The translations under genes and the position numbers were made by a program. Under the pieces are notes generated by a model that worked only from the letters and a program-made list of their open reading frames with translations, had not been told where the DNA came from and made no database searches. Shown in pieces: positions 1 to 10,889 of a DNA stretch of 16,824 bases; position 1 is the stretch's first letter; each line of letters opens with the position of its first letter. The stretch comes from Discostella pseudostelligera (Eukaryota; Bacillariophyta; Thalassiosirophyceae; Thalassiosirales; Thalassiosiraceae), in the NCBI GenBank assembly GCA_036940085.1, contig JALLBK010001268.1, positions 1 to 16,824 on the forward strand, read 5' to 3'.

Positions 1-476
1 TGGCTTGGCTGGTTGGATTTGTTGTTGGACGGGGTGGGTGACGACTCGACTCCAAAGATACGGCTCAACAATCGCGCCATTTGTTCGGTTCATCGACGAT
101 AGGAACAGTACTGTTTTACGTACGAATTCCGACAGGTGGCTTCATAAGTCAGAAGCCTTTTAATTTAGTCGAATCAAAATTTAAATTTTAATATTATTTG
201 CGGGTGTTCGTAGGAATCAGTATTATTGTATTGACCCTAATTAAATGCGAGAAACTATCGCCACTATTTCGCTGACAGACCGCATCTTTTATCTTTTGGA
301 TAGAGAGCTTCCCGCCAAGCCAACAGCCAATTCAATGATGCTGATTAATTGCATGGAACCATGACGACCGAGAAGATAGATGAAGATGGCGGCGACGGCG
401 ATTGATGCGAGGCCATGATAGGCATGATAGGCCGTACCATCTCATCTCTTGAGAGGTAGAATAACACTACAAGATA
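1..476. promoter_or_regulatory. 5' flank and probable promoter/5'UTR of the SZT2-like gene
   Basis: No coding region is supported here. An AT-rich stretch lies at about 160-245. The frame of the following gene is closed by a stop codon at 462-464, so the ATG at 477 is the first possible start in that frame. Two small landmarks are visible: a TTCCCGCC (E2F-type core) at 309-316, and a 10-base direct repeat (catgataggc type) near 413-432. Assignment as promoter is inferred from position only. No convincing TATA box was seen. Confidence 0.4.
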
Positions 477-3400
477 ATGAGTAGTCGGGGCGGCACCGCT
501 ACTGCTACTGCCGACGAAGGCGACATGATCACCCCCGTCGACGTCGATCGATGCACCGCCAGCGGTAGTGACGGCTATACTGCATTTGCCGCTGCACCGT
601 CAGTGGCCGTGGCCACGAATGTCACCAAGCACTCCAACTCGTTGTCACCATTGGGAGATGCTAGCGGAGTAGCAATCTTATTGGGAAATCACGCTGAATT
701 TGGACTCGCTGAGCGCTGCTGGTAAGTGAAATATTGTCCAACGGGCTGGCAAACATTCGCATCGATTTATCATGAGGAACCTAATATCATTTAAATTTTT
801 TAAACATGAATCGTCCCTCAGTTACCATTTTGATTTGATGGAAAATCTTACTGCTATTCCATCGAAGGCGGTGCAACAAGCGGTAATCCGTCGGAAGGAA
901 CGAGGGCAAAGTATTTCTCTATCTGAAGCAGGTGCATCGGTGAACAACAGTGACAACAATATTGCACCTAGAGAGAAAATAGTTGAGGATGCGAAGGCTA
1001 CCCCAGTCAAACCTTCCTCCAAAGGTGAAGCTGTAAATCAATGTGTGTGTGGAGTAGTTTCTCTCCTTGAATGTGTGGCTGGGGGCAGCGGAGCCCAAGA
1101 TCGAACGACGAAACGCACACTACGTTCCAAGCATCGGGAATTTAATACGCGGGCACAATTTGCTTGGGGTAGGAATGCTCGTGGTACAAACAGTGGATCT
1201 TTGAAACGACAGGGGAAATTGGGAAATGTAACAACACCTCGTCGATGCTATCAACCTAGTCACCTACCCTTGACGCTCAATCCCAATACACGCGTAGCTT
1301 TTGCTTATGAGCTTACCTCCATCGCGATATTACTGGATGCAAGCCCTAGTCTGACTTCGACAATTGGGTTACAATGCACGGGGTTTGGTGAGGTGAATAA
1401 ACCGTCGATGACGGACAATTGCTGTGTACCCTTGGACCGCTTAGGACCCCTCATTAAAACGTACCTGCTTGGACTGGTCCAGCCGATAGAGGTTCCGCCA
1501 GTTTCTGTTTCTGGACTTGGGATAGCCTTTGGAAAATGGAGGCCCAGTCTTGCAGTCACCGTCGCGGCAGTATATCCTCCAACTTCTAAGATGGATTGTG
1601 CCTCAGCTGGATTGTTGGTACGAGATTTTCGCGTCACGGATGAAACATCAGCTCAGGAATTGGCCTCGCAAATCGAGCGATGGGCACTGAGAGAAGTTGA
1701 AAGCGTAATAGGAGAGCGACTGTGCAGAGAAAATATTCGTCCAGGTTTTGGAGGGTCAGGGTCGAATATCGGCAACAAACAACATCTTCCGACGATGTCG
1801 CCATTGGGCTCGTTCTCGCTTCCAGTGCATCGAACTCGTGTTGATCACGTTCGATCCTATGTGAGGGATATCCTTGCCGTTGGCGATGCTGCGCTCTCTA
1901 CTCTTCCACCGGAGGGCAGACCGTTACTACTTGTCGCCACTGACTGCCACAATGTTCATTGCGGCGGGGGGATGGAGACATTGAGTGAAACGGCACGGGT
2001 GGATGTACCAATATCAGTACTGAATTTGTCACCGAAGTCTGGTTCATCCCAATCGGAATTCCCATACGAAGACTTCTCTCCGCTATCTCTGAGTGTGTCC
2101 GATGACTCGCAATCTCTACAAGATTTGTGTCATCTCTCTGGTGGAATTTTCCTCGAGTCTACATACTTGGAGGAATACATTAAGACCACGGCGGGGTCCC
2201 CCACCATTCCATCATCAACTTTTAAGGGCGACCTCCACTTCATCTCCAAAAAGCGATCAATAAAACCAAATGCACTCCAGTGGTACACCATTTTTACATT
2301 GAGTCCGTACACCTCTAGAGGGTCATTGTGTCCATCACGTGTGATTCCCGCACCAGATTCAGGCAGTTTCAACATAAGCAGCTCAACAATGTCTTCTTCA
2401 CGAAGTTGTGCTAGCTTTGCAGCCTTAAACCCTGCAGCGCCATCGACACTGAATAGCGGAGCCAGACCAAATTCATCTGGTGTTGAAACGACACTGAACC
2501 GAGAGCGGACTGTACTCGCAAGGTATAGTATCCAACCTATCCGCATCAAATCATTATTGATGACCAGAGTTGTTGAAGGATATCGAGCTAGAAGATATGG
2601 GCATAACATGCAAGACAACGATAAGGTATCAGTTGACTTAGCATTACCTCTTCTCGATTGGGGTGTGATCTTGCACTATGAAGTTTCGTTTGTGTCGTCA
2701 CCGTATCACATCCCTACCGTCGGACAAGCCCATGTCAAGCTTGAACTATCCGGCGATGATGCTGAATTCATTCAGACTATTAAGAGGTTGTTCAGTTCGA
2801 ATCATGGTTCCGAGAGTGTGGTCATGCGTGGTGGCCGCGTTTCTGCTTCGTCAAAGGTAGCAGCCAACAAAATATGTAAGCTTCTTCGTTGGACAAGGAA
2901 AGAAGACCATCTTGAGTCCTACTTATGCAGTCCAGGGTAAGACCTCAAGTGAATTGTACATATTAGTTGAATATCAATATGCTCACGACAGTTTTGCTGC
3001 ATAGCTGGGGTGGCATCGGACACTTTGATAAGCGCTCGACGTTTCTTGGAAGACTTGAAACACTGAGTAAATTGCAGCGGTTTCGACATTTTAGATCCTT
3101 AACGTTTGACGTCGTGACGATTGCCCCAAGCTGCTATGAGAATAGTGCTTGTAATCACTTCGGCGATGTAATGGGTCAAAATGAAGGAGAAGGAGAACTG
3201 TTTTTGGCACTTTCTAACTGGTCAAGTGGGATTATATCGGACCGTGCATCATATTTCAAAGTTATCAATTCGGCACAAGATGATGATCTCGCATATTATT
3301 GTATCATACGTGTCATCCATTCCTCGAATGTGTCACGACTCTTTACCCTGTGAGTAGTCACCCAACTACTTCGTTTTGTCGTTATTACCTTTATTATGCC

Positions 3401-6400
3401 ATCAAATTCAAATCCATTTTGGACCAATCTATCGATGTACAGGGCTGTCGACTTTCATGGCGAGCTCAACGTAGAGCTGAGAAGTGCGGTTATGATCTCA
3501 TTAAAAGAGGCATTGAAGAGGTGTGCTCATGTGTTGGTGCTTCAAAAATGCATCAGCAATTACGTTTGTGTGAGGCCTGACATTCCTGGCAATTCGTCTC
3601 CATTTTGGAGCGAATTCTTCGTCCATCACAAACGTTGGAAGCTCTGTCAAGAAGCCGAAGTTCTTCCGCTCGTCACCAAAAGGAGAACTGAAGTTGAGAA
3701 CTACTTTCTACTTCACTCGGATTCAAGAAGAGGAGTGTTTGCTAAATTGCTAAAGCATGTGGATATACCTGCCGGAAATGACCAAATTTCAGCCCGGAAT
3801 AGTATGGATATTGTGGTCTATCAAGTGTTAATCAGATCAGATGGAATCTACGTCGATTTTTATATGGAGTCTTGCCATTCTACATTCCATCCCTTCCATA
3901 TGAAGCATTTTGGATCATCATTCAACAAATTATTTGAGACGGTAAAGAGTAAAGACGTAGTCTGTTCGAGAAATATTCATTCCAGATCCAACTTGCTTGC
4001 TGCCTTGAATCAAGACCCTACGTTGTCTGCGTCACCAAGTGACCATGGTACACCAACAGAAGATGTGTTGCGATTCATTAGAACTTCCACGCGCACCTCA
4101 ACGCAACTTCGGTTCTTTAACACGACAGGGTCTGGGTCAGCGAACAAACTCTTAGTATGGTTAACGATACGACACCTCACTTCAGAAGTTTGCCCGACTA
4201 AAGCTACCAGACTTTGTATTGACGAAAGCACTCCGATCCTTAATTTTTCTGGGATATGGTTGATTATGCAAATTGATCGGAATATTTTAAGCGTGGTTTG
4301 TCTTGACAATCATGATCAACCTCAGAGCGAAGCTGAAAGCTCGCAGTCTGATCGATCGCTCTTTTTCTTCACAGCTGGAATAAATGACATGTATCCGATT
4401 GATGACGAGCTTGAAGTCAATAGGTTAGGCAGCGACTTGGAGGCCTGCGAAGATCGTCTTGGAGTTTATAGCATCGCAGAGGTGATCCAATTCGAGCATG
4501 CTAAACATTATGCTCGTGTTTGTTACTGGGCACTAAGGGACAAAGTGAATCCGATCACATCGCTTCAAAGCGATGATGTCGAATATGCGCTCTCAACCAT
4601 ATCGTTCCGCGAGAGCATATCTACTTTTGTTTCTGTCAGAGAAGTGTCGGCTGCATCGAGACCCAATATGCAAACAGACACTGGAGAAAGGTTATGGACT
4701 GTCATATCTACACTACTAAGGATTGTGCCTGGCAGCAACAATCTACTCTTCTTTTATATCGGAGGCGACAATGTAGGCTCAGACGAATATCCTTTCATCA
4801 GTTCCCATCCAAAGGAGGCCAACCTTAGCTTCGACGATTCTCGCGACGTTAATGGTGAAAGTGAATTTGAGGCGAACAATGAAACCGGCTCGGATAATTC
4901 GCTCCCAAACTTCGACCATCCACCATTATTTTTCAGATTTACAATAGATGGAGAGTCAGCAGCTTTGAATGACATTCTCAAATTGGACAAAAATGCAACC
5001 CTTTCTGCCGAGGTTTCAATTCACTCTGATTCGGATGATGATATTCTACCTCCATCTCATGTTTCTGCCGTCTCGAAATTGCACAATGCGTTTATTTCAT
5101 TCTCAGCGGAGCAGAAGCTTGAGCAGTATAGGAGTATAGGGCGCTCGTTGACAGAAGAAATGTGCAGTGAAATCATGCTCAATTTGCCAAAGACACAGCA
5201 CAAATCCTGCGAAATGACGCTTGAATTTTTCTCCTCGAAATCAGACTCGTTGGTCCCCGCTCGCGATTTTGCAGGGAGCAATGACAATGTATACACAATT
5301 CTCTTCAATGAGTTTGAGAGGTCAACTTTTACCAGAGTGGGCCAGGATACATTTCTCGCATATGACAAATCCACGATGATGGATGAATTTCCATATTGGT
5401 GTTTTGTCCAGATCTGGAAGCCCGTAGGAAACATCGTTATTCAAGTTCACCACCCACTGGGAGAAGATTCGTCGGAGGAACAACTAAAGCTGACTCAGGG
5501 TATTGTAAAGAGGTTATGCGACAGAACAAACCAACTACTTCTGCTTGACAGTCTTTTCAGAACAAAGACCGCCTCGAGTTTGCTTATCCGCAAAGAAGAA
5601 GACAAAGGGAGGGGGGATCTTTTGGATGCAGGAAGCGAAACGAAATTCGCATCCTCATACTTCTGTCCAGTGCAGCACACCACAGCTATCCCATTACATC
5701 GCCGGTGTGCCCCTCAGCAAGCCATCTTGGCGCTCGAAACGACTATCCTTCAAAATTTTATTGTATCAAATCGTCGCGGAGTTTTCGTGTACAAAGATGA
5801 ATTGGAAAATGTATTCTACATGAAGTTGAGGTGGTTCAGGGTGGCAGACGCAAAGGATTCGGATCGGAACCCTCACATGATTGAGCTGTCAGTGTACGGT
5901 TGTGACGAACCAGGACCATCTATCACGGACCACCTCGTTTGCCTGCTCAAGAAGAAACTCTTAACCCTCACATTAGATGCATTGTCTTCGTTGTTGAAGA
6001 AGAATCCATGGTGAGACTTGGCACCCTTTGATTCACTCGATTATTCTGTTTCATTTCTTTTAACTTCATCTTCTCTGTTGCCATTGCCCTCTCAAACACA
6101 TTCGCCCCTTGGTTCAAGGTTTAATCTGTTGGCGACTGATTTAGCATTCATCAAAGACTTTAGCAGCGAACTGAGAGCTCTCGATCGTGAAAAGATTCCG
6201 CCACTGCAAGATTGCATTCGAACCTACTTACTTCCTACAAATGTTCTCGATCCTCTAATGATACTTTTGATGCTGAGGCAAAACATTTGTGGGAGCACTT
6301 TCTTTCAACGCTTACATCACGAAGGGCTCTCCGCTGACTTGAAATCCGAATCTGATCAGGTGGTTGAAGTTAACGGCGAGATTGCAATTCATCTCACGAA

Positions 6401-8997
6401 AATGCCTGAATTTCAATTCTACTTCAACTCTTCACCGTCGCAATTAGATCCGCACTACCAAACAGGTGCAACTTTGACAGAGAGGGGCGCGCAATACTCG
6501 CGACAAGCAGGGTCAGGAATAGCCATAGTCGAGATGACACTTCAGTATGATAATGAAACGCAATGCGATATCCAGGTCGGCAAAAGGGCAGATTTTATGA
6601 ACGAACAGTTGCGAGTGTCTCAGTCAGATCTCAGCCTCTGTGAATGTTCAGATAGCTCTCAAAACGACCATCGATTCAAAGTTAAAGTTGAAGTTATCAA
6701 CACAACTGTCAACATGGGCGTCATACACAAGGTGGGCCGAATGAATCTCTATTTATGCAATACTCACGTTTTTGTTTCTGATTCTTGTGATGCTGTATAC
6801 AAATCTGCAGTGGGTCGAGCTATCACTATCTCAAGTTCTTGTGGCCTGGAGCATCGAACGACACATTGATGCTGCTCGTATGGGCATACTACGACACAGG
6901 GGAGCAGAAACTGCTGAATATAATTCTACTTGTGAGCTTACGGAACAATCCAAGTTAGATTTGATCAATCGAACAATCACAGGGCTGCAAGCATTGCAAG
7001 ATATGATACTGATTGCAAGCGATTTGCCTCATCCAGCGATTGCTCGCGTGGAGTGTCGAGGCATGTTACGAGCAACAGTACTAGCGAATTTAACCCTGGA
7101 GGTGCTGGAGGCGATTCTGAGCACAATTATTCCCAAAACAAAAAGTTGTGGTGGGGTTGATATCATTCGCTACAATTCACTCGAGGGAGCTTCCGCGGTG
7201 AACATAAGAAGAGATAACAACTCTAGTAGCAGTGCTCGTGTAGAGTTGTTGGGGAACGGGACAGAATTGAGAGACCAACCAACTTCGAGCCCGGAGTACA
7301 TTGTTGTTTTTGGCCTGAACAGCGAGAGCCACTCATCCATCATTAACTCTCCACAGAATATGTTCTTCAAGCACGCTTTCTCGGGCATTGAGCAGGATAC
7401 ATTCTCCTTCTCTCAAGCGATATCGAAAATAAAGAACGCGAAGCCATCACTCTTTCAGCGTCACCTTGCGTTCATTGTGAAAATTTCGAGAGGCAGTAGG
7501 ACTCTCATGACATACAACGCTCATCCCCAGTTGCGTAAGAGGCTAGAAAGCAGATTCAAGGAGATTGATCTGGCAGTGGCCAAATCAGAACATCAATACA
7601 TCAGTGCACTTCAAAAGCGATGCTTTCATCACATATCATTTCTCCCTGCCACCAGTCCTCAAAAAGCGACAACTCCTACTGAGCCCGGTATTGCCATCAA
7701 GAATGAATCGGATGAAAAGAAGCCCGACAACGAACCATTGAAACCAGAATCCATGGGAAAGAATGAACCAACTAAGCGAATACCACGTCCTACAACGATG
7801 CTTCGTCCCAAATTAATCGGAAAATCGATCGAAGGCTCTGCAATGCAAGCGGTGGCTGCTAGGAGATTAAAAGCTAGTTCCGGCCCTGTTGCCTTGCATC
7901 GCACTGTGTCCGGTTCAGGCAAGAAAAGCACTACGACAGTTGCTGCAGCACCGCGAGGAGAGAAAGCTAGTATCGACAAACCTGTTTCGGTAGAGAGGAT
8001 AGTATCCGGATCCGGTCCCGCCGCTCTTCCAATGCTCAAGTCGATCATGACAACGTACTGCGCTGAATTTCAAGCACAGCTAACTTCACCAGGGTACAGG
8101 CTTCAACGAAGGTTTCTATCGCCGTCGACATTCTTGGAGGGATCAATTCTGGATAGCTGCAAGAAGCAGACTCTAGTGAAGCATTTCAGATCCAATTGCA
8201 AAATGTACAACCTGACATGCAGCGGTTCCGGCGACGAAACATGTTTCTCCGGCAAATTGGATATAGCGGGCTTTACGGTGCACTACTTCATTTCATGGCA
8301 CGAAACAGTAGAAGATGCCTTCGACATATTTATTCTATGTGCGACTAATGGCAAAAACATTGACGGATACATAACCAAAGATGGATCACTCTATGCCGAG
8401 AGGACATTAGACGTTATTTCATCTTCCGCAATGGCAGCCGTTCGAGGAAATATCGAGTCTGCGTCGAAAACTATTCGTAAATTGCATATTTGGAAGTTCT
8501 TTGTGAGAGGTGTTGTATCTCAACCGACATTGCCACGAGAGACATTGGTGGAAAATTTGATAGAGTTGAGAAGGAGTTCATTTCAAGTGGAATTGGTATC
8601 CGTTGATCCTCGACTGACAGCGATACTCCAAGACACGTCGAACGAGCTTCGCTTTTCTTGGCCAAGTGTATTCGATGCAATATCCAAGTCTCAAGTATTT
8701 TCTCATTGCATTGTGATTGAGTCTGGCGACACCAACACATATCTCGTATACTTCAAGGAAGAGGATGTATTTATAGACTTGATAGTGTGCCGACAGCAGC
8801 ATCATCAGCAGCAACAGCCTGGTGTGGAAGTAGTGGAGGCCGCTCGGATATTGGCAAGAGAACAATTTCCACACGACAATGATACAATGAATTCGGATAC
8901 AAAAGAGGCTACTACTGCCGTGAAAAGTGCCGCGCAAAAGTTCGGCCTGTTTTTACTCCAGTGGCTGTGGAATGACTGCGAGACCAATTTTGGTTGA
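477..8997 (+). CDS. SZT2: SZT2-like KICSTOR complex scaffold protein (six exons)
   Basis: Inferred model: exons 477-721, 822-2936, 3005-3349, 3443-6010, 6119-6731 and 6811-8997, giving about 2,690 residues. Introns are 100, 68, 93, 108 and 79 bases, all GT-AG, and each join restores the reading frame. Most donors are strong (GTAAGT, GTAAGA, GTGAGT, GTGAGA); the last (GTGGGC) is weaker. Human SZT2 is larger, about 3,400 residues. The first 80 residues are low complexity. Residues about 245-525 look like a von Willebrand A-type fold. In it, ILLDASPS (Asp254, Ser256, Ser258) fits a DxSxS metal site where SZT2 has DLSPS, followed by a GLVQPIEVPP segment like SZT2's GLVRPF. Residues 662-735 (MTRVVEGYRARR and the strand after it) match the SZT2 'REGYTIR' region. 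A basic linker near 2250-2370 carries RTVSGSG and RIVSGSG. The C-terminus (from residue 2623) has a His/Gln tract. In animals SZT2 joins KPTN, ITFG2 and KICS2 to bring GATOR1 to lysosomes and restrain TORC1. The family call rests on remembered motifs, not a search. A divergent VWA scaffold is the alternative. Confidence 0.72.
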
Positions 8998-9026
8998 TAA
9001 CGAGAGAGCAACACGAACGAGAGACT

Positions 9027-9366
9027 ACTTCAACGTGAATTTGGTATCCGTTCATCCTCGACACACGGCGATGCCTCAAGACACTTTGATCGAGCATTGC
9101 AACATTCTGGTGTGGAAGTAGTGGAGGCCGCTCGGATATTTGCAAAAGAACAATCTCCGGACGACAATACTTCGAATTCCGATACAAAAGAGGCTAGTGC
9201 CATGAAAAGAGCCGTGCAGAAGTTCGTGATGTTTTTGATCCAGTGGCCGTGGAATGTCAGCGAGAATAAGTTGGATTGCTAATGAGGGAGCAATACGGGA
9301 TGAGAGACACTTCACTCTTTCGAGAAGCCGAACACCGCACTCGAAATTACCCACATTAATGCTGCG
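9027..9366 (+). pseudogene. Decayed copy 2 of the SZT2-like 3' end
   Basis: The first 60 bases (9027-9087) match the genic sequence from about 8578, including 'ttggtatccgtt.atcctcga'. The match then jumps at about 9105 to the equivalent of 8819, an internal deletion of about 170 bases relative to the gene. From 9109 it is nearly identical to the gene for over 30 bases, and stays in frame as GVEVVEAARIFAKEQSP...SDTKEA through to a stop at 9280-9282. The upstream part is in a different frame, so no single ORF spans the copy. It keeps protein-level similarity but has no start of its own. I read it as a truncated duplicate. An alternative 3' exon cannot be excluded without RNA data. Confidence 0.6.
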
Positions 9367-9671
9367 CACTGTAATTGAATCTGACGACACCAAGGAGGAG
9401 GATGTATTTTTCAGACTTAGTAGTGTGTCAACAGGAGCAACAGCAACATCAACATCAACATCAACCTGGTGTGGAAGTAGTGGAGGCAGCTCGGATATTG
9501 GAAAGAGAACAATCACCGCAAGACAATTATTCGAATTCGGATACGAATCTGGCTACTGCTGTGAGAAACGTCGTGCAGACGTTAGTCATGGTTTTGCTCC
9601 AGTGGTTATGGAATGACACGAGAGAACAAATTGAATTACGAGAGAGAGAGTGCAACACTGATGAGAGACAT
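9367..9671 (+). pseudogene. Decayed copy 3 of the SZT2-like 3' end
   Basis: It begins at 'cactgtaattgaatctgacg', which matches genic 8709-8728. About 18 bases are missing before the 'gaggaggatgtattt' block. The Gln/His tract is expanded with CAACAT units (9439-9466), coding QQQHQHQHQ. The frame then reads PGVEVVEAARILEREQSP...NSDTNLA...LLQWLWND, matching the genic C-terminus closely, and stays open past the genic stop position into copy 4. The first part (from 9375) is not joined to any SZT2 exon by an evident splice site. The end of this copy is abrupt: 'gatgagagacatgg' fuses to the 'aggaagatgtattta' block of copy 4, which suggests a deletion junction. Confidence 0.6.
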
Positions 9672-9964
9672 GGAGGAAGATGTATTTATAGACTTGACAG
9701 TGTGTCAACAGCAGCATCAGCAGCAACAACATGGTGTGGCAGTAGTGGAGGCCGCTCGGATATTGGCAAAAGAACAATCTCTGTCGGATTGAATTCGGAT
9801 TCAGATTCAAACGAGGCTACTCCTGTCGCGAAGATCATGTTTTTGCTCCAGAGGTTGTGGAATGACTGCGAGAATAAAGTTGGATTGCAAATGAGAGAGC
9901 AATAGGGAGGAGAGACTTCTTCAATCTTTCGAGAGAACGAGCCGAACAACACACTCGAATTTGC
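9672..9964 (+). pseudogene. Decayed copy 4 of the SZT2-like 3' end
   Basis: It runs from 'gaggaagatgtatttatag' to 'acactcgaatttgcc'. The Gln tract (cagcagcatcagcagcaaca) and the GV-VVEAARILAKEQS block are in one frame, which stops at about 9789 (ttgtcggattga context). The later part, NSDSDSNEATPVAK...LLQRLWNDCENKVG, is in another frame, so a frameshift separates the two halves. The long open frame that enters from copy 3 switches from out-of-family to family sequence inside this copy, which is expected of decay by small indels. The tail shares 'tctttcgaga' and 'cgagccgaacaacacactcgaa'-like sequence with copy 2. Confidence 0.6.
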
Positions 9965-10013
9965 CAAAACTACCATGCAAATGTACACTAGTGAACAAGA
10001 TTCTATGACATTG

Positions 10014-10053
10014 AATCTATCGAATATGTAACTAATCTATCGAAAATGTAACC
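10014..10053. repeat. Two tandem 20-base units beside the 3' end of the Cys-rich gene
   Basis: Units at 10014-10033 and 10034-10053 (aatctatcgaatatgtaact and a version with two changes) lie just beyond the stop codon of the minus-strand gene. They sit between it and the SZT2 repeat array. They would fall in the 3'UTR of the minus-strand gene. No function is evident. Confidence 0.75.
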
Positions 10054-10055
10054 AT

Positions 10056-10889
10056 CTACACCTGCCATACCAGCCACGTAGCGACGATTATTCCCATCCC
10101 GATAACAACGTTTCTGCTACCGATTGCACCACTTCCTCCATTGGAACCACTACCATCACCAACAACACCGTTCTCACAAGAGAGTGGCTCCCATCCCACA
10201 GGAGTATATCCACTCGATGCCGCTGTCATGGGTGGAAAACACTGCTCCACATTCTCATCCGGACAAGTATCACAGCACTCAAATATATCACAGATTCGAC
10301 AAAGTGTCGTAGTCATTTCATCTTGTTGTTGTTGTTGTTGTGTGGTGGAAGCAGAACGGGATGCAGCGGTACATTGGGAAGAGCATAGTCCCGCGAGGTC
10401 GAAGAAGGGGAGGAGGTTGGCGTAACATGCGGGAAGGGTACCGGAAGAGCATGCCGTGATGGATTTGGTGTAGATGCACGCTTCTGCATTATCATCATCA
10501 TCATCATTGCCACTACCATTGTCGGTAGTAGTAGTGGACGTAGAGTTGCCACTGCCACATTCACACAATGGACAATCGGCAGGACAATCGGTGCCATTGG
10601 TGAATAAGGATGATAGATCGGGACTGTTGGTGAATTGCAGCCATCGACGACGCATTGCTACTTCGTGATGGTGGATGGCGGCAACACTGTTCGGGTTCGG
10701 ATGAGCGTCGCCATGGACATTGACGACGTTGACGTCGGCCACCACCGCCGCTGATGATGATGACGCACCAACGGTAAGAATTCTCATAAGAAGTGATACA
10801 ACAAAGACTACCATGACAAATGATGGGAGAGGAGTGGCTGGACCATGATGCTGTCGTCGGCACTGCGTAGTGTTCATTGTCATTGTCAT
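10056..10889 (-). CDS. Secreted Cys-rich protein, probably GPI-anchored (277 residues)
   Basis: I do not recognise a named family. The single-exon product starts MTMTMNTTQ, so Met3 or Met5 are possible starts, and has one hydrophobic segment at about residues 23-41 (PSFVMVVFVVSLLMRILTVGA) that reads as a signal peptide or anchor. The rest holds 16 Cys in three groups: DCPADCPLCEC at 101-111; five between 138 and 173; and LCRICDIFECCDTCP with the Cys at 217. A single Cys lies at 238. The even number suits disulfide bonding outside the cell. Between them lie low-complexity runs: Thr/Ser, five Asp (129-133) and six Gln (184-189). The C-terminus has a Gly/Ser linker followed by a hydrophobic tail, VVIGMGIIVATWLVWQV, with nothing after it, as in GPI-attachment signals. 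A tail-end transmembrane anchor is the alternative. It is transcribed away from the protease gene across a 359-base shared region. Confidence 0.7.
   Translation of the reverse strand: MTMTMNTTQCRRQHHGPATPLPSFVMVVFVVSLLMRILTVGASSSSAAVVADVNVVNVHGDAHPNPNSVAAIHHHEVAMRRRWLQFTNSPDLSSLFTNGTDCPADCPLCECGSGNSTSTTTTDNGSGNDDDDDNAEACIYTKSITACSSGTLPACYANLLPFFDLAGLCSSQCTAASRSASTTQQQQQQDEMTTTLCRICDIFECCDTCPDENVEQCFPPMTAASSGYTPVGWEPLSCENGVVGDGSGSNGGSGAIGSRNVVIGMGIIVATWLVWQV

Larger units (their letters stand above)
8709..9964 (+). repeat. Degenerate tandem array of the SZT2-like gene 3' end (one genic copy and three downstream copies)
   Basis: A shared core, ggtgtggaagtagtggagg in most copies, begins at 8821 (inside the gene), 9109, 9468 and 9733, so periods are 288, 359 and 265 bases. 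Around it recur a CAG/CAA-rich tract, a block coding GVEVVEAARI, an 'aattcggatacaaaagaggct' type block, a 'ctccagtggctgtggaatg' type block and a tail near 'gagagagcaa'. The second copy also contains a relative of 8578-8645, which shows that the duplicated unit once reached further upstream and then lost about 170 bases. Copies two and four share a longer tail (tctttcgaga...cactcgaa) that is missing from the third, so deletions inside the array are visible. The genic copy is the only one continuous with the large protein. Confidence 0.85.

Noticed and set aside
772..821. ATG at 772 as the start of the large protein
   Set aside because: The 5' exon 477-721 joins in frame to 822 through a good GT-AG intron (ggtaagtg...cctcag). 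Using 772 would place the start inside that intron and encode an unconserved-looking segment.
1305..1637. Minus-strand open frame of 110 codons
   Set aside because: It is antisense to the VWA-like region, has no recognisable product, and is explained by the coding strand's codon use. Other minus-strand frames at 2130-2618, 4010-4309, 5057-5434 and 7659-8048 were rejected for the same reason.
2967..3580. Separate small genes at 2967-3353 and 3299-3580
   Set aside because: The first is exon 3 of the large gene read past both of its splice sites. The second is an out-of-frame shadow across intron 3 and exon 4.
6018..6118. Coding sequence read from TTG at 6018
   Set aside because: This stretch is intron (6011-6118), with a clear donor GTGAGA and an acceptor that restores frame. 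TTG is not an expected start in this organism.
8578..9014. Minus-strand frames of 119 and 69 codons over the repeat array
   Set aside because: They recur in each copy because the DNA is duplicated (for example translations rich in YHFHTRLLLLM). They have no plausible start context and are antisense to the last SZT2 exon.
10124..10668. Plus-strand frames over the Cys-rich gene
   Set aside because: They consist of His, Ser, Cys and Val runs made by the reverse complement of simple codon repeats. The minus-strand product has a signal peptide, ordered Cys and a GPI-like tail.
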